In this document: positions 14,237 through 24,184 of the stretch, piece after piece | How positions within the stretch are numbered: the stretch's first letter is position 1 | How the letters are laid out: each line of letters begins with the position of its first letter | Origin: JAGPCK01 sp041675505 | GTDB taxonomy: Bacteria > Bacteroidota > Bacteroidia > UKL13-3 | Reading direction: 5' to 3' | Assembly (NCBI GenBank): GCA_041675505.1 | Contig: JBAYTR010000010.1 | Location: 1 to 64,000, forward strand | Length of the DNA: 64,000 nucleotides | Program-made: the position numbers and the translations under genes | Notes under the pieces: model-generated | What the model saw: only the letters and a program-made list of their open reading frames with translations | What the model was told of the DNA's origin: nothing | Databases searched by the model: none

Positions 14237-17146
14237 ATGCGCCTTTTTCGTTTGTTTTCTTTTGCTCTTATGTGGTTGTGTGGCCTTGCCGCGCAGGCAC
14301 AAAGTAACAATGCTGCATTCTGGAGTACACCCAATCCGTGGGTAGATTCAGTATTCAATTCCATGACGGAGGCTGAACGCATCGGTCAGTTATTTATGGT
14401 AGCCGCCTGGTCCAACAAAGATTCAGCTCACGTAAAAGAAATTCAGTGCCTCATACGCGACCATAAAATCGGTGGCATAATCTTCTTCAAAGGCGGGCCC
14501 GTTCGCCAGGCCATACTTACCAACCACTACCAGTCTATATCCAAAGTTCCTTTGCTGGTGGGTATTGATGGTGAGTGGGGGCTATCCATGCGATTGGACA
14601 GTACGCCTACCTTCCCGCGGCAAATGATGTTGGGAGCAGCCAACGATGACACGCTTATGTACCGTATGGGGCTGGAGATTGGCAAACATTGTAAACGCAT
14701 GGGCATACACCTCAACTTTGCTCCTGTAGTAGACATTAACAACAATCCGCGCAACCCCGTAATTAACGATCGCTCCTTCGGGGAAGATAAACACATTGTA
14801 TCCAGCTTAGGGATAGCATATACGCGTGGCATGCAAAGCCAAAAAGTGATGGCCTGCGCCAAACACTTTCCCGGTCACGGGGATACCGACAGCGATTCAC
14901 ACTACAACCTGCCAGTAATTAAAAAGAGTAAAGCAGAGTTAGACAGTATGGAGCTTTATCCGTTCCGGGAGTTGTTTAATGACGGGGTAATGAGCGTAAT
15001 GAATGCGCACCTTTCTATACCTAAGTTAGATTCTACTCCTAACCTGGCCTCCTCCCTTTCGCCTATTATCATTAACGGGTTGCTTAAAAAAGAAATGGGC
15101 TTTAAGGGGCTGGTGTTAACTGATGCGCTCAACATGCAGGGTGTAAGTAAATACAATGCCGCCTGGGACATCAACATCCTTTCGCTTAAAGCCGGCAACG
15201 ATGTGTTGTTGTTTGCTGAAGAGGTACCCTACTCCATTGAAAAAATCAAAATGGCACTCGACAGTGGCTGGCTTGACAGCACTGAAATTCATTCCCGCAT
15301 CAAAAAAATATTACTTAGTAAATACTGGGCCGGTTTGAACAACTACAGCCCGGTTGACCTCAACAACCTGATAACAGATATCAACTGCTGCGCTACAGAT
15401 TTACTTATTCGCGAAGTAATTGAACGCTCAGCCGTAATTGCTAAAAATGATTTAGGTCTCATTCCGCTTAAAAACCTGCACACCAAACGCGTTGCACTTG
15501 TTGCCAGCGGTACAAAAGACTACAAACCTTTTGAAGAATTTGCACTCAGCTATGCGCGCATGGATGTTTTTTTTATTGACAAAACAGAACCGGATGCCGC
15601 GCACGATAGCTTGCTCACCAAACTCAAAGGGTACGATTTGGTAATTACCGCTTTGCACAACACCAGTCGTTTTGTGTCGCGCAACTTTGGTTTAACCGAA
15701 CCTCAGGTGCGTTTCATTAACCGACTCAACAACCAAAACCAACTCATCCTGGTAAATAACGGCAACCCATACAGCATGCAGCGTTTTCCGGGCATTAAGT
15801 CCTTGATTATTTCTTATGAAGATCAACCCTGGAACAATGAAATTGCGGCACAGCTGCTCTTTGGCGCACGCACATCTTTCGGGCGTTTACCCGTTTCGGT
15901 TTATGAGTATTCGTTAGGTTCGGGTGTAAACGGAGAATACCTGGGGCGTTTGAAATATGTGCTGCCGGAACAGGCCCTCTTCGACTCTAAAGCACTTGCT
16001 TTTATTGACACCGTGGTAACCAAAGCCATTGCCGACAGCGCAACGCCTGGGGCACAGGTTATTGTGGCCAAAAACGGAAACGTGGTATACCACAAATCAT
16101 TCGGCACAACTACCTACACCAGCGGGGAGCTTGTTACAGAACATCACCTGTACGATTTGGCCTCGCTTACCAAGGTGCTCTCTACAACCTTGGTGGCTAT
16201 GAAGCTGCACGAGCTACATGAACTTGACCTTGACAGGCGAATTGGTTTTTACCTGCCGGAATTAAAGAGTTCCAACAAACGGCAGATTACTGTGAGGCAA
16301 TTGTTGTTGCATGAGTCGGGCTTGCCGCCTTTTATTCCTTTCTACAAAAAAACACTGGTGGGCAACAATCTGAATCCTTTGCTGTACAGCGAAACCAGCG
16401 ACAGTAATTTCACCATACCTGTAGCAGCCAACCTGTGGCTGCACAAAGATTACAGCGAAGTGATTTATGATGAGATTATGGATTGCCCGCTCAACAAAGA
16501 ACCGGGCTATGTTTACTCTGACCTGAACATGATTCTGCTTAAAAAAATCATAGAGAAAATCACCGAAACGCCCATAGAAAAATACGTAGATTCTGTTTTT
16601 TACAAACCCTTCGGCTTGGCCACCATCGGCTTCAAACCGTTGTCGCGTTTTGATGAAAGTCGCATAGTGCCCACTGAAACCGACAGCTTATTCAGAAAAC
16701 AACTGCTGCGCGGTTACGTACATGACCCCGGTGCAGCTATGATGGGTGGCGTGGCGGGCCATGCCGGTCTTTTCTCCAATGCCAGCGATGTGGCTGTTAT
16801 AATGCAAATGTTGCTCAACCGCGGAGAATATGGTGGCATCCGATTTTTTAAGTCGTCCATTGTAGATGAGTTTACCCAGCGCTCGTCCAAGTTGGGCCGA
16901 AGAGGTTTGGGGTTTGACAAGGCGGAGTTCCGCCCTAAAAAGAACAGCCCTTGCAGCAAATATGCCTCGCCCCTCACCTTCGGGCACACCGGTTTCACGG
17001 GTACCTGCGCTTGGGCCGACCCCGAAAATGGATTACTTTTTATCTTTCTCAGCAACCGCATTCACCCTTCCGCAGAAAACACTAAGCTCATTCAGCAGAA
17101 TATTCGCACCAACATCCATGACTTGTTGTATGATATGCTGAAGTAG
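14237..17146 (+). CDS. GH3 beta-N-acetylhexosaminidase / serine beta-lactamase-like fusion
   Basis: ATG 14237 gives a signal peptide (MRLFRLFSFALMWLCGLAAQAQ) and a 969-residue exported protein. The N-terminal half is a GH3 domain: KHFPGHGDTDSDSH (NagZ-type His loop, about residues 208-221), GLVLTDALNMQGV with the nucleophile Asp (about 293-305), and a GH3 C-terminal alpha/beta domain up to about 570. The C-terminal half is a class C beta-lactamase-type fold, with SLTK as SxxK (about residue 643), YSDLN as the YxN motif (about 760) and HTGFTG in the place of KTG. The fusion is common in Bacteroidota and points to peptidoglycan turnover, releasing GlcNAc and acting on peptide stems. Confidence 0.9.
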   Translation: MRLFRLFSFALMWLCGLAAQAQSNNAAFWSTPNPWVDSVFNSMTEAERIGQLFMVAAWSNKDSAHVKEIQCLIRDHKIGGIIFFKGGPVRQAILTNHYQSISKVPLLVGIDGEWGLSMRLDSTPTFPRQMMLGAANDDTLMYRMGLEIGKHCKRMGIHLNFAPVVDINNNPRNPVINDRSFGEDKHIVSSLGIAYTRGMQSQKVMACAKHFPGHGDTDSDSHYNLPVIKKSKAELDSMELYPFRELFNDGVMSVMNAHLSIPKLDSTPNLASSLSPIIINGLLKKEMGFKGLVLTDALNMQGVSKYNAAWDINILSLKAGNDVLLFAEEVPYSIEKIKMALDSGWLDSTEIHSRIKKILLSKYWAGLNNYSPVDLNNLITDINCCATDLLIREVIERSAVIAKNDLGLIPLKNLHTKRVALVASGTKDYKPFEEFALSYARMDVFFIDKTEPDAAHDSLLTKLKGYDLVITALHNTSRFVSRNFGLTEPQVRFINRLNNQNQLILVNNGNPYSMQRFPGIKSLIISYEDQPWNNEIAAQLLFGARTSFGRLPVSVYEYSLGSGVNGEYLGRLKYVLPEQALFDSKALAFIDTVVTKAIADSATPGAQVIVAKNGNVVYHKSFGTTTYTSGELVTEHHLYDLASLTKVLSTTLVAMKLHELHELDLDRRIGFYLPELKSSNKRQITVRQLLLHESGLPPFIPFYKKTLVGNNLNPLLYSETSDSNFTIPVAANLWLHKDYSEVIYDEIMDCPLNKEPGYVYSDLNMILLKKIIEKITETPIEKYVDSVFYKPFGLATIGFKPLSRFDESRIVPTETDSLFRKQLLRGYVHDPGAAMMGGVAGHAGLFSNASDVAVIMQMLLNRGEYGGIRFFKSSIVDEFTQRSSKLGRRGLGFDKAEFRPKKNSPCSKYASPLTFGHTGFTGTCAWADPENGLLFIFLSNRIHPSAENTKLIQQNIRTNIHDLLYDMLK

Positions 17147-17215
17147 GCGGTCGAAACGCGTAATATCCGGGTCAAACAACACACAAAACTTAACCCACAC
17201 ACAACTTCTATCCCT

Positions 17216-17223
17216 TATCTTTG
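17216..17223 (+). promoter_or_regulatory. -7 element for bshA
   Basis: TATCTTTG matches TAnnTTTG and ends 12-21 bases before the two candidate ATG codons. It overlaps the TTG at 17221 and so rules that codon out as start. Confidence 0.5.
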
Positions 17224-17244
17224 TTTACTCGTTTAATGCACAAA

Positions 17245-18381
17245 ATGAATATCGGAATAGTATGTTATCCTACTTACGGTGGCAGTGGTGTAGTAGCTAC
17301 AGAGCTGGGGAAAGCTCTTGCCAGCCGTGGACACAAAATACACTTTATCACGTACAGTCAACCTGCCCGTTGGGATTTTTTTAACGAAAACCTGTTTTAT
17401 CATGAGGTGAATGTTTCTACTTATCCGCTGTTTGAATACCCACCCTACGAAACGTCATTGGCCAGTCGCCTGGTGGACGTGGTGAAATTTGAAAAGTTAG
17501 ATTTGTTGCATGTGCATTATGCTATCCCACACGCTTCAGCTGCAGTATTTGCTAAACACATTCTGGCTTCACATGGCATCAATATCCCGGTAATTACTAC
17601 CCTGCACGGCACAGACATTACCCTGGTGGGGCGCGATAAAACCTACACGCCTGTAATTGCCTATTCCATCAACGAAAGCGATGGGGTTACTACCGTTTCA
17701 GAATCGTTGCGAAAAGACACTTTGGAGCTGTTTGAGATTAAACGCCCTATTGAAGTTATTCCCAACTTTGTTGATTTTGATCGTTTCAGCAAAAAACCCC
17801 GTGAGCATTTTAAACAGGTAATTGCTCCCAACAACGAACATCTGGTTGTGCACACTTCCAACTTCCGCAAAGTAAAACGGGTGGATGATGTGGTAAAAAT
17901 ATTTCAGAAAATAAATCAGCAAACACCCTCCAAATTATTGTTGGTAGGTGACGGGCCCGAACGCATAAACATTGAAATGTTATGTCGCGAACTGGATGTG
18001 TGCGACCGCGTAACGTTCTTAGGAAAACAAGAGGCTGTGGAAGAAATTCTTTCCATCTGCGACCTGTTTATTTTACCTTCTGAACACGAAAGTTTCGGGC
18101 TGGCTGCACTCGAGGCTATGGCTTGTGAGTTGCCGGTTATCTCTTCAAACACCGGTGGTATTCCGGAGTTGAATATACATGGATATAGCGGTTTCTTAAG
18201 CGATGTGGGTGATGTGGATGATATGGCCGCTAACGCCCTCAAAATTTTGGAAACACCGGAAACGCTTAGGAAGTTCAAAGATAACGCACTGGCCCGCGCC
18301 AAAGAATTTGACCTCAACAAAATATTGCCCAAGTACGAGGCGTATTATTTGAAGGTGCTGGGCAGTGTTACTCAAAAATAG
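17245..18381 (+). CDS. bshA: N-acetyl-alpha-D-glucosaminyl L-malate synthase
   Basis: The 378-residue GT4-family glycosyltransferase joins GlcNAc from UDP-GlcNAc to L-malate, the first step of bacillithiol synthesis. Family signatures are MNIGIVCYPTYGGSGVVATE at the N-terminus (nucleotide-binding loop), LLHVHYAIPHA, TTLHGTDITLVG, the C-terminal GT4 block LPSEHESFGLAALEAMACE (EX7E) and NTGGIPEL. ATG 17245 matches the family start; ATG 17236 would add three residues. bshB and bshC are not in the window. A -7 element lies directly upstream. Confidence 0.93.
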   Translation: MNIGIVCYPTYGGSGVVATELGKALASRGHKIHFITYSQPARWDFFNENLFYHEVNVSTYPLFEYPPYETSLASRLVDVVKFEKLDLLHVHYAIPHASAAVFAKHILASHGINIPVITTLHGTDITLVGRDKTYTPVIAYSINESDGVTTVSESLRKDTLELFEIKRPIEVIPNFVDFDRFSKKPREHFKQVIAPNNEHLVVHTSNFRKVKRVDDVVKIFQKINQQTPSKLLLVGDGPERINIEMLCRELDVCDRVTFLGKQEAVEEILSICDLFILPSEHESFGLAALEAMACELPVISSNTGGIPELNIHGYSGFLSDVGDVDDMAANALKILETPETLRKFKDNALARAKEFDLNKILPKYEAYYLKVLGSVTQK

Positions 18382-18572
18382 TTTTACCCTCTGCTTATTT
18401 AGTCTAATACGCTCTTCCTTTGTGCGGGCGAACTAATCGTTGTGGTAAAGTAGCCTCTCAACACAAAAACAACGGTAGTAAACCCAGGGCTTTGTTCCTT
18501 TCTTCTGCTTACGCTTAAACGAAACGATTTCATTAAAAATGTGGTGTTTAGGAGAGACTGGTGAATTCTCTT

Positions 18573-18580
18573 TATATTTG
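18573..18580 (+). promoter_or_regulatory. -7 element for the SBBP-repeat protein
   Basis: TATATTTG (TAnnTTTG) ends 23 bases before ATG 18604. The preceding 190 bases after bshA hold no other recognisable feature. Confidence 0.45.
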
Positions 18581-18603
18581 ATATAACCAAACCAGCTATC
18601 CCC

Positions 18604-21003
18604 ATGAAAAAATTCATATACCTCTTGCCCTTCCTGTTTCTTACTCTTTGTGCCAATGCTCAAAAGCTTGATCAGGCACTCACCTTTGGTAGCAAAGCCG
18701 GAGGTGCTGCTATTAGAAAAATAGCAACAGACAAACAGGGTTGTTTATACAGCACCGGAACAGTCGGTGATTCTGTAGACTTGAACCCGGGTAGTGGGGT
18801 GAGTTTTTTTGCTACCGGACACTCCGGAAATTTATTTCTGCAAAAACTAGATGCCAACGGAAACTATCTCTGGGCAAAGATTTGGGGCCTTACCAAGGCG
18901 GGAATGAGTTGGAGTATTGCACTGAGCGATAGTGGTCATGTATACATCACAGGATATTTCCAGGATTCTTTAGATGCAGATCCCGGTACCGGTATTTACA
19001 ATCTATATTCGGCCGGTGGGCTGGATGCTTTTCTGATTAAACTGGATACCTCAGGAAACTTTATCTGGGCACACCGCTTCGGGGGTGTTGAGTTTGATAA
19101 TGGCCAGTTTGTAGGGCTTGACAAAACGGGTAATGTTTACCTTACCGGAAACTTTCGGGTGTCAATGGATTTTAATCCGGGGGCAGGAATTGACAACAAA
19201 ACCGCAGCGGGCATCAACGATTTTTTTATCATCAAACTAAGCTCGGCAGGGCAATATATCTGGGGCAAAAAAATAGGTGGCTCCGGTGTTGACATTGTGG
19301 GTGGAAGTTTAATTGACGGAGCAAATAATTTGTTCATTACGGGTGAATTTGCCGGAAATGTAGATTTTAATCCGAACTCCGGAGTGAACAACCTGTCTTC
19401 AGCAGGAAGTGCTGATTTTTATGTGCTAAAACTGGATTCCGGTGGTAATTACTTGTGGGCAAAATCCATGGGAGGCAGTAACACCGACAAAGGGAATAGT
19501 TTGGATATTGATGCAGCAGGTAATCTTTATTGCAGCGCATATTTCAGGGGAACATCTGACTTTAACCCTGGAGCGGCTGTATATAACCTTACCTCGGCAG
19601 GAACTGAAGACGCTGTTGTCGTTAAGCTTACCCCTGCCGGAAATTTTGTGTGGGCTATACGCGTGGGTGGTTCGCAAGCGGATTACATTACCTCAATAAA
19701 ATGTGGTGTCGACAACAATCTTTATTGCAGCGGATACTTCAGAGATACCGTTGACTTTAACCCCGGGCCCGATAGCCTCAAATTAATCGGACCTGTAACC
19801 AATGCTTTTTTTCTTCAGTTGGACTCAGCAGGAATATTTATTCGCGCCTTTTCATTGGGCAGTAACAATTATCCTGATTATGCTTACGATATAATCCCTC
19901 TGCAAAACGGTGCCTTTTATTTGGCCGGAGAATACCGCGATACTTGCGATTTTGACCCTAAGGCAGGTGTGGTGCTTCGCCCTACAGTCGGACCGTATAA
20001 ATCAGATGCTTTTGTGGCCAAATATTCTACCTGCAGCAATACCATGTCTTCTTTTTCGGCAACTGTTTGTAACCGCTACACGGCACCTGATGGTAAAATA
20101 TATTATACCAGCGGCAACTACACCGCCACCCTTCCTAATCAAGGTGGTTGTGACAGCATCATAAGTATGCAGATAACTATTTCTTCGGTTGATAGTGGCG
20201 TAACCCAAAACGGCCAAACATTAACCGCTAATAACACAGGGGCTCAATATCAGTGGATAAACTGCAATTCCTTTTCGCCAATTACCAATGCATCTGGGCG
20301 TAGTTTCACCAGCGGCTATACGGGAAACTATGCAGTAATTGTGTCAAAAAACGGCTGTATAGATACCTCTGATTGCTTTCCCATTACTTGTCTGGCTACC
20401 AACTCAACTATTGACCCGGTGGTTTGTAAATATTATACCGCACCAAACGGGGTGCAATATTTTACCACCGGAACTTACTCCATCACCATTCCAAATTACT
20501 TCGGATGTGATAGCAACATCACTATGAATATCACCATTAAGTCGGTTGATGTAGTGGTTACGTTAAACGGCAAAACGCTTACCTCTTCGGCCAACAATGC
20601 TCAATACCAATGGCTGAATTGTGATTTGGGTTATGCTCCCGTGAGCGGTGCAAACGGAAAACAATTTACCCCTGCTGTAAGTGGCGACTATGCCGTTGCT
20701 GTTACTCAAAATGGCTGCTCAGACACAACAGCCTGCTTATCTGTTCTGATTAGTGGTGTAAATGCACAAAACAATCCGGCACTTAACCTGTATCCAAACC
20801 CTGCTCAGCAAACAGTAACAATTAACCTGCCCGTTGCTCAGGGGGTTGTTTCTGTATTCAACAGCAGAGGGCAACTGGTATTAAAAGAGTTAGTTAGCAA
20901 ATCACAACAAGAGCTTAACATTATGAACTTACCGAATGGTTTATATCTGTTAAAGGTCGCTTATAGTGGAGGTGTGTTAACCGGAAGGTTCTGTAAAAAT
21001 TAG
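18604..21003 (+). CDS. SBBP-repeat protein with T9SS type A sorting domain
   Basis: The 799-residue secreted protein has a signal peptide (MKKFIYLLPFLFLTLCANAQ). Seven to eight beta-propeller (SBBP) repeats follow, of the form G-NY-WAK--GG-----SLD--GN-Y-TG-F----DFNPG (about residues 25-475). Two cysteine-containing modules then share the blocks YTAP-G-YYT-G-YT and C-D-I-TMNITI-SVD (about 480-715). A type A sorting domain ends the protein (LNLYPNPAQQTVTINLPVAQ to the terminus). The DFNPG loops with Asp/Asn look like calcium-binding turns. It is secreted through T9SS and anchored or released at the surface. Its role is unknown; adhesion or surface structure is plausible. Confidence 0.88.
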   Translation: MKKFIYLLPFLFLTLCANAQKLDQALTFGSKAGGAAIRKIATDKQGCLYSTGTVGDSVDLNPGSGVSFFATGHSGNLFLQKLDANGNYLWAKIWGLTKAGMSWSIALSDSGHVYITGYFQDSLDADPGTGIYNLYSAGGLDAFLIKLDTSGNFIWAHRFGGVEFDNGQFVGLDKTGNVYLTGNFRVSMDFNPGAGIDNKTAAGINDFFIIKLSSAGQYIWGKKIGGSGVDIVGGSLIDGANNLFITGEFAGNVDFNPNSGVNNLSSAGSADFYVLKLDSGGNYLWAKSMGGSNTDKGNSLDIDAAGNLYCSAYFRGTSDFNPGAAVYNLTSAGTEDAVVVKLTPAGNFVWAIRVGGSQADYITSIKCGVDNNLYCSGYFRDTVDFNPGPDSLKLIGPVTNAFFLQLDSAGIFIRAFSLGSNNYPDYAYDIIPLQNGAFYLAGEYRDTCDFDPKAGVVLRPTVGPYKSDAFVAKYSTCSNTMSSFSATVCNRYTAPDGKIYYTSGNYTATLPNQGGCDSIISMQITISSVDSGVTQNGQTLTANNTGAQYQWINCNSFSPITNASGRSFTSGYTGNYAVIVSKNGCIDTSDCFPITCLATNSTIDPVVCKYYTAPNGVQYFTTGTYSITIPNYFGCDSNITMNITIKSVDVVVTLNGKTLTSSANNAQYQWLNCDLGYAPVSGANGKQFTPAVSGDYAVAVTQNGCSDTTACLSVLISGVNAQNNPALNLYPNPAQQTVTINLPVAQGVVSVFNSRGQLVLKELVSKSQQELNIMNLPNGLYLLKVAYSGGVLTGRFCKN

Positions 21004-21026
21004 GGGCTAAAACCCTTTTTGTTAAG

Positions 21027-22862
21027 CTAGTACTTTCCTTTCAACTTCACTAAACGTTTCAGGGAAATAACTTCCTCGGGTGTAAGGGCGCGCCAACCGC
21101 TGCGTTTTAATTGTTGTTTGGTAAGGCCGGCATAACTTGTTCTGTCCAGCTTCTCTACCGTATAGCCCAAATGGTTGAACATGCGGTGAACAATGCGGTT
21201 GCGGCCGCTGTGTATGGCCACTCCTATTTTCTTTTTGTCGCCCTCCACATAAGCCAAATCATCGGCTGCAATTACACCATCTTCTAACTCAACACCCTGC
21301 ATCAGTTGTTCCATGTGGTTCTTATCCATTTTCTTATCCAGAATAGCCAGATAAATTTTAGGAACTTCGTATTTAGGGTGCATTAAACGCTCTGCTAAAT
21401 CACCATCGTTAGTAAGCAACAAAACACCTGTGGTATTTCGATCCAAACGACCAACCGGGAACACGCGCTCCTTTACGTTGATAAGCTCTGTTACAATATG
21501 ACGGCCCTCAGGGTCATCCATAGTGGTGATGTAATCTTTGGGTTTGTTAAGTAAAATGTAAACCGGTTTCTCAGGTCGAATGCTGCGTTCTCCAAACTTC
21601 ACAATATCTCCGCCTTGTACCTGGTAACCCATTTCGGTTACTACTTTTCCATTTACGGTTACTACTCCTGTTTTTATATACTCATCGGCTTCTCTGCGCG
21701 AGCATATGCCGGCATTGGCAATGTATTTATTTAATCTTGTGCCTTCTTTTTCTTCTCCCGCTATTTCTTTTTTTCCGTTCTTTTTACCGCTACGTTTTTC
21801 ATACGGTTTCTCAGAAAATGTTTTACGCGGAGTTCGCGATGGTCTTTCTTCCGACTGATCTCGGCTGTATCTTCTTTCAGAAGCAGGTTTACGTTCATTC
21901 GTTTCTTTTCTGTAAGATGGGCGTGCGGCCCTTTTATCAGCCTCCCGACCGGTTGGTTCACTTCTGCGTCCGTATGGGTTGGGTGCGTGTGCACTGCCTC
22001 CTCTTGTTGTTCTTTTATCGCTGCCCGATTCAGGTTTACCGTAAGGCTTGCGTGGTGGTTTGCGCTCAAAAGCACCTTCGTCTGCATCTCGGGTTGGTCT
22101 TCCTTCACCCCTTAATCCTGCACCACGCTTCTCATATGAGTTGTCTCTTGTTTCACGTGGAGGGCGGCTGGATGGTCTTCTTTCGCTGCTGAATTTTTTA
22201 TCTCCGTCTGCACCACCTCTGGTAAACGGCTTTCTTGAGCCTGCTTCTTTTTTAGCGTATGGTCTGTCGGTTGTTTCACGTGGCGCGCGACCTGATGGTT
22301 TTCTTTCACTAAACCTCTTGTCTCCTTCAGCACTGTCTCTGAAAGGCTTCCTGGGGGTCCTTCCTCTGCTTTCAAACGAATCACCTGAACCTTGGCGCGG
22401 GCTGCGGCCTGATGGTTTTCTTTCGCTGTACTTTTTATCCTCACCTGAACCTCTGGTGAATGGTTTGGGGTTTCGTCCTTTTTTCTCAAAAGAGTCTGCT
22501 GAGTTTTCGCGCGGTGCACGCCCCGATGGTTTGCGCTCTCTGCTGCCATAAGCATCCCCCCGCTCACTTGTGCGTTCAAATGGTTTTTTTCTGCCGCGCG
22601 ATTCCGGCTTAGGTGAGTTGTAACTACCTGTGTCGCTATCTTCCGTTCTGCGTTTTAGTGGTTTGTTTGCCGTTGAAATGCGTTTGTTTCTTCCGCCTGA
22701 AGGGGCGGGGCGACCGTCTTCTCCCCTGGAGTAATTGTCTGATAATGTTCCGTCATTGCGGGCAAAACGTGGCCCGTCAAATTTCTTTTTGGATGATGAG
22801 GAGCGTGATGTATTTCCGCCAGAACGAGATGCCTTGCGCGGACCGGTATTCTTTCGTTGCAT
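21027..22862 (-). CDS. rRNA pseudouridine synthase with long basic repeat N-terminus (RluB/RsuA type)
   Basis: The 611-residue protein starts at 22862; a start at 22916 would lie upstream of its -7 element. Residues 1-370 are disordered and very basic. They contain four copies of an ERKPSGRAPRE-type motif at about residues 109, 147, 187 and 228 (period 38-40), each followed by a KPF-RG block. Residues 374-420 form an S4 RNA-binding domain (RLNKYIANAGICSRREADEY). Residues 432-611 are the catalytic domain with GRLDRNTTGVLLLTNDGDLA (catalytic Asp474). It converts a uridine of 23S or 16S rRNA to pseudouridine. The tail probably binds RNA or ribosomes. Confidence 0.92.
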   Translation of the reverse strand: MQRKNTGPRKASRSGGNTSRSSSSKKKFDGPRFARNDGTLSDNYSRGEDGRPAPSGGRNKRISTANKPLKRRTEDSDTGSYNSPKPESRGRKKPFERTSERGDAYGSRERKPSGRAPRENSADSFEKKGRNPKPFTRGSGEDKKYSERKPSGRSPRQGSGDSFESRGRTPRKPFRDSAEGDKRFSERKPSGRAPRETTDRPYAKKEAGSRKPFTRGGADGDKKFSSERRPSSRPPRETRDNSYEKRGAGLRGEGRPTRDADEGAFERKPPRKPYGKPESGSDKRTTRGGSAHAPNPYGRRSEPTGREADKRAARPSYRKETNERKPASERRYSRDQSEERPSRTPRKTFSEKPYEKRSGKKNGKKEIAGEEKEGTRLNKYIANAGICSRREADEYIKTGVVTVNGKVVTEMGYQVQGGDIVKFGERSIRPEKPVYILLNKPKDYITTMDDPEGRHIVTELINVKERVFPVGRLDRNTTGVLLLTNDGDLAERLMHPKYEVPKIYLAILDKKMDKNHMEQLMQGVELEDGVIAADDLAYVEGDKKKIGVAIHSGRNRIVHRMFNHLGYTVEKLDRTSYAGLTKQQLKRSGWRALTPEEVISLKRLVKLKGKY

Positions 22863-22876
22863 GTAATTGTTTTTGA

Positions 22877-22936
22877 CAAAGGTAGTTAAACGTGCGGCTA
22901 TTCTTGCGTTTTGCATTGGTTTTTCGTTTATTTTTG
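22877..22936. promoter_or_regulatory. divergent -7 promoter elements
   Basis: TACCTTTG on the minus strand (22884 to 22877) lies 14 bases before the pseudouridine synthase start at 22862. TATTTTTG on the plus strand (22929-22936) lies 9 bases before the M16 peptidase start at 22946. Both match TAnnTTTG and both fix the start codon choice. Confidence 0.55.
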
Positions 22937-22945
22937 AACCGCTTT

Positions 22946-24184
22946 ATGATTCATTTTAACTCCTTTACACTCTCAAATGGCCTTCGCGTGTTGCATCATC
23001 AGGACACTTCGACCCCACTGGTGGTAATGAATATTCTTTATGATGTGGGGGCTCGTGATGAGGATTCGGAAAAAACGGGCTTTGCTCATTTATTCGAACA
23101 CCTTATGTTTGGGGGCTCTGTTAACATTGCTGATTACGACACCCCGCTGCAAGAGGCGGGTGGCGAAAACAATGCGTTTACCAACAACGACATTACCAAT
23201 TATTACCTCACCCTTCCTTCTCACAACATAGAAACAGGCTTTTGGTTGGAGTCTGACAGAATGTTGAACTTGGCGTTTAGTCCTCAATCGCTGGAAGTGC
23301 AGCGACAGGTGGTTATTGAAGAATTCAAACAACGCTACCTGAATCAACCCTACGGAGACGCCTGGCTTAAATTAAGGCCGTTGGCGTATAAAGTGCATCC
23401 ATACCTGTGGCCTACCATAGGTCGTGAAATAAGCCACATTGAAAACGCCACGTTGGATGACGTAAAGTCTTTTTTTGCTCAACACTATCACCCGGGCAAT
23501 GCAATTATGTGCGTAGCTGGTGATATAAGTCTGGATAAAGTAAAAGCACTTTGTGAAAAGTGGTTTTCGCCCATTCCGACACAAACAAAAAATACCCGAA
23601 ACCTACCCGTAGAACCAAAACAAACAGTGGCCCGTTTTTTGGAAATCTCGGCCGATGTGCCTGCCAAAGCTATTTACAAAGCTTATCATTGTTGTGCACG
23701 AACACACAAAGATTATTATGCCACAGATTTGCTTACGGATGTTTTGTCGCGCGGACGTTCTTCCAGATTACTCAACCAGTTGGTAAAAAACCAACAGCTA
23801 TTCACTGAAATAAACGCCTACATTAGCGGTGATATTGACCCTGGGTTGGTAATCATTGAGGGAAAACTGAGTGATGGGGTTGATTTAAAAGACGCGGATC
23901 TAGCTATTCAGGCAGAGTTGCAAAAACTGGCCGCTGAATCAATTGATACAACTGAATTGCAGAAAGTAAAAAACAAGGCAGAGTCAACACTGGTGTTTGG
24001 AGAAATGAATATTTTAAACAAGGCCATGGCGTTGTGTTATGGTGCTTTACTGGGCAATGCAAACCTGATAAATGAAGAACTCGAATTTTACAGGGCCGTT
24101 GATGCAACCGATATTCAACGTATAGCATCAGAGATTTTAAATGAAACGAATTGTTCAACCCTCTATTACAATATAACCACTTGA
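22946..24184 (+). CDS. M16 family zinc peptidase (catalytic subunit)
   Basis: The 412-residue protein has the inverted zinc motif HLFEH at residues 48-52 and the downstream Glu in VIEEFKQRY (about 128), plus GARDEDSEKTGFAHLFEHLM as in pitrilysin-type peptidases. ATG 22946 follows a -7 element and starts exactly at the first domain strand. No signal peptide is seen, so it is probably cytoplasmic. The next gene is an M16 homologue lacking HxxEH; the two should form the usual active/inactive heterodimer that degrades peptides. The stop codon overlaps the next ATG (TGATG). Confidence 0.9.
   Translation: MIHFNSFTLSNGLRVLHHQDTSTPLVVMNILYDVGARDEDSEKTGFAHLFEHLMFGGSVNIADYDTPLQEAGGENNAFTNNDITNYYLTLPSHNIETGFWLESDRMLNLAFSPQSLEVQRQVVIEEFKQRYLNQPYGDAWLKLRPLAYKVHPYLWPTIGREISHIENATLDDVKSFFAQHYHPGNAIMCVAGDISLDKVKALCEKWFSPIPTQTKNTRNLPVEPKQTVARFLEISADVPAKAIYKAYHCCARTHKDYYATDLLTDVLSRGRSSRLLNQLVKNQQLFTEINAYISGDIDPGLVIIEGKLSDGVDLKDADLAIQAELQKLAAESIDTTELQKVKNKAESTLVFGEMNILNKAMALCYGALLGNANLINEELEFYRAVDATDIQRIASEILNETNCSTLYYNITT

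Noticed and set aside
18399..18663. Minus-strand open frames between bshA and the SBBP-repeat gene.
   Set aside because: They lack a promoter, overlap the upstream region and signal peptide of the plus-strand gene, and show no domain.
22140..22290. GTTTCACGTGG occurs twice inside the pseudouridine synthase gene and resembles a parS half-site.
   Set aside because: Only one half matches; the second half is not GAAACA or GGAACA. Both copies encode the repeated PRET segment of the protein repeats, so codon repetition explains them.
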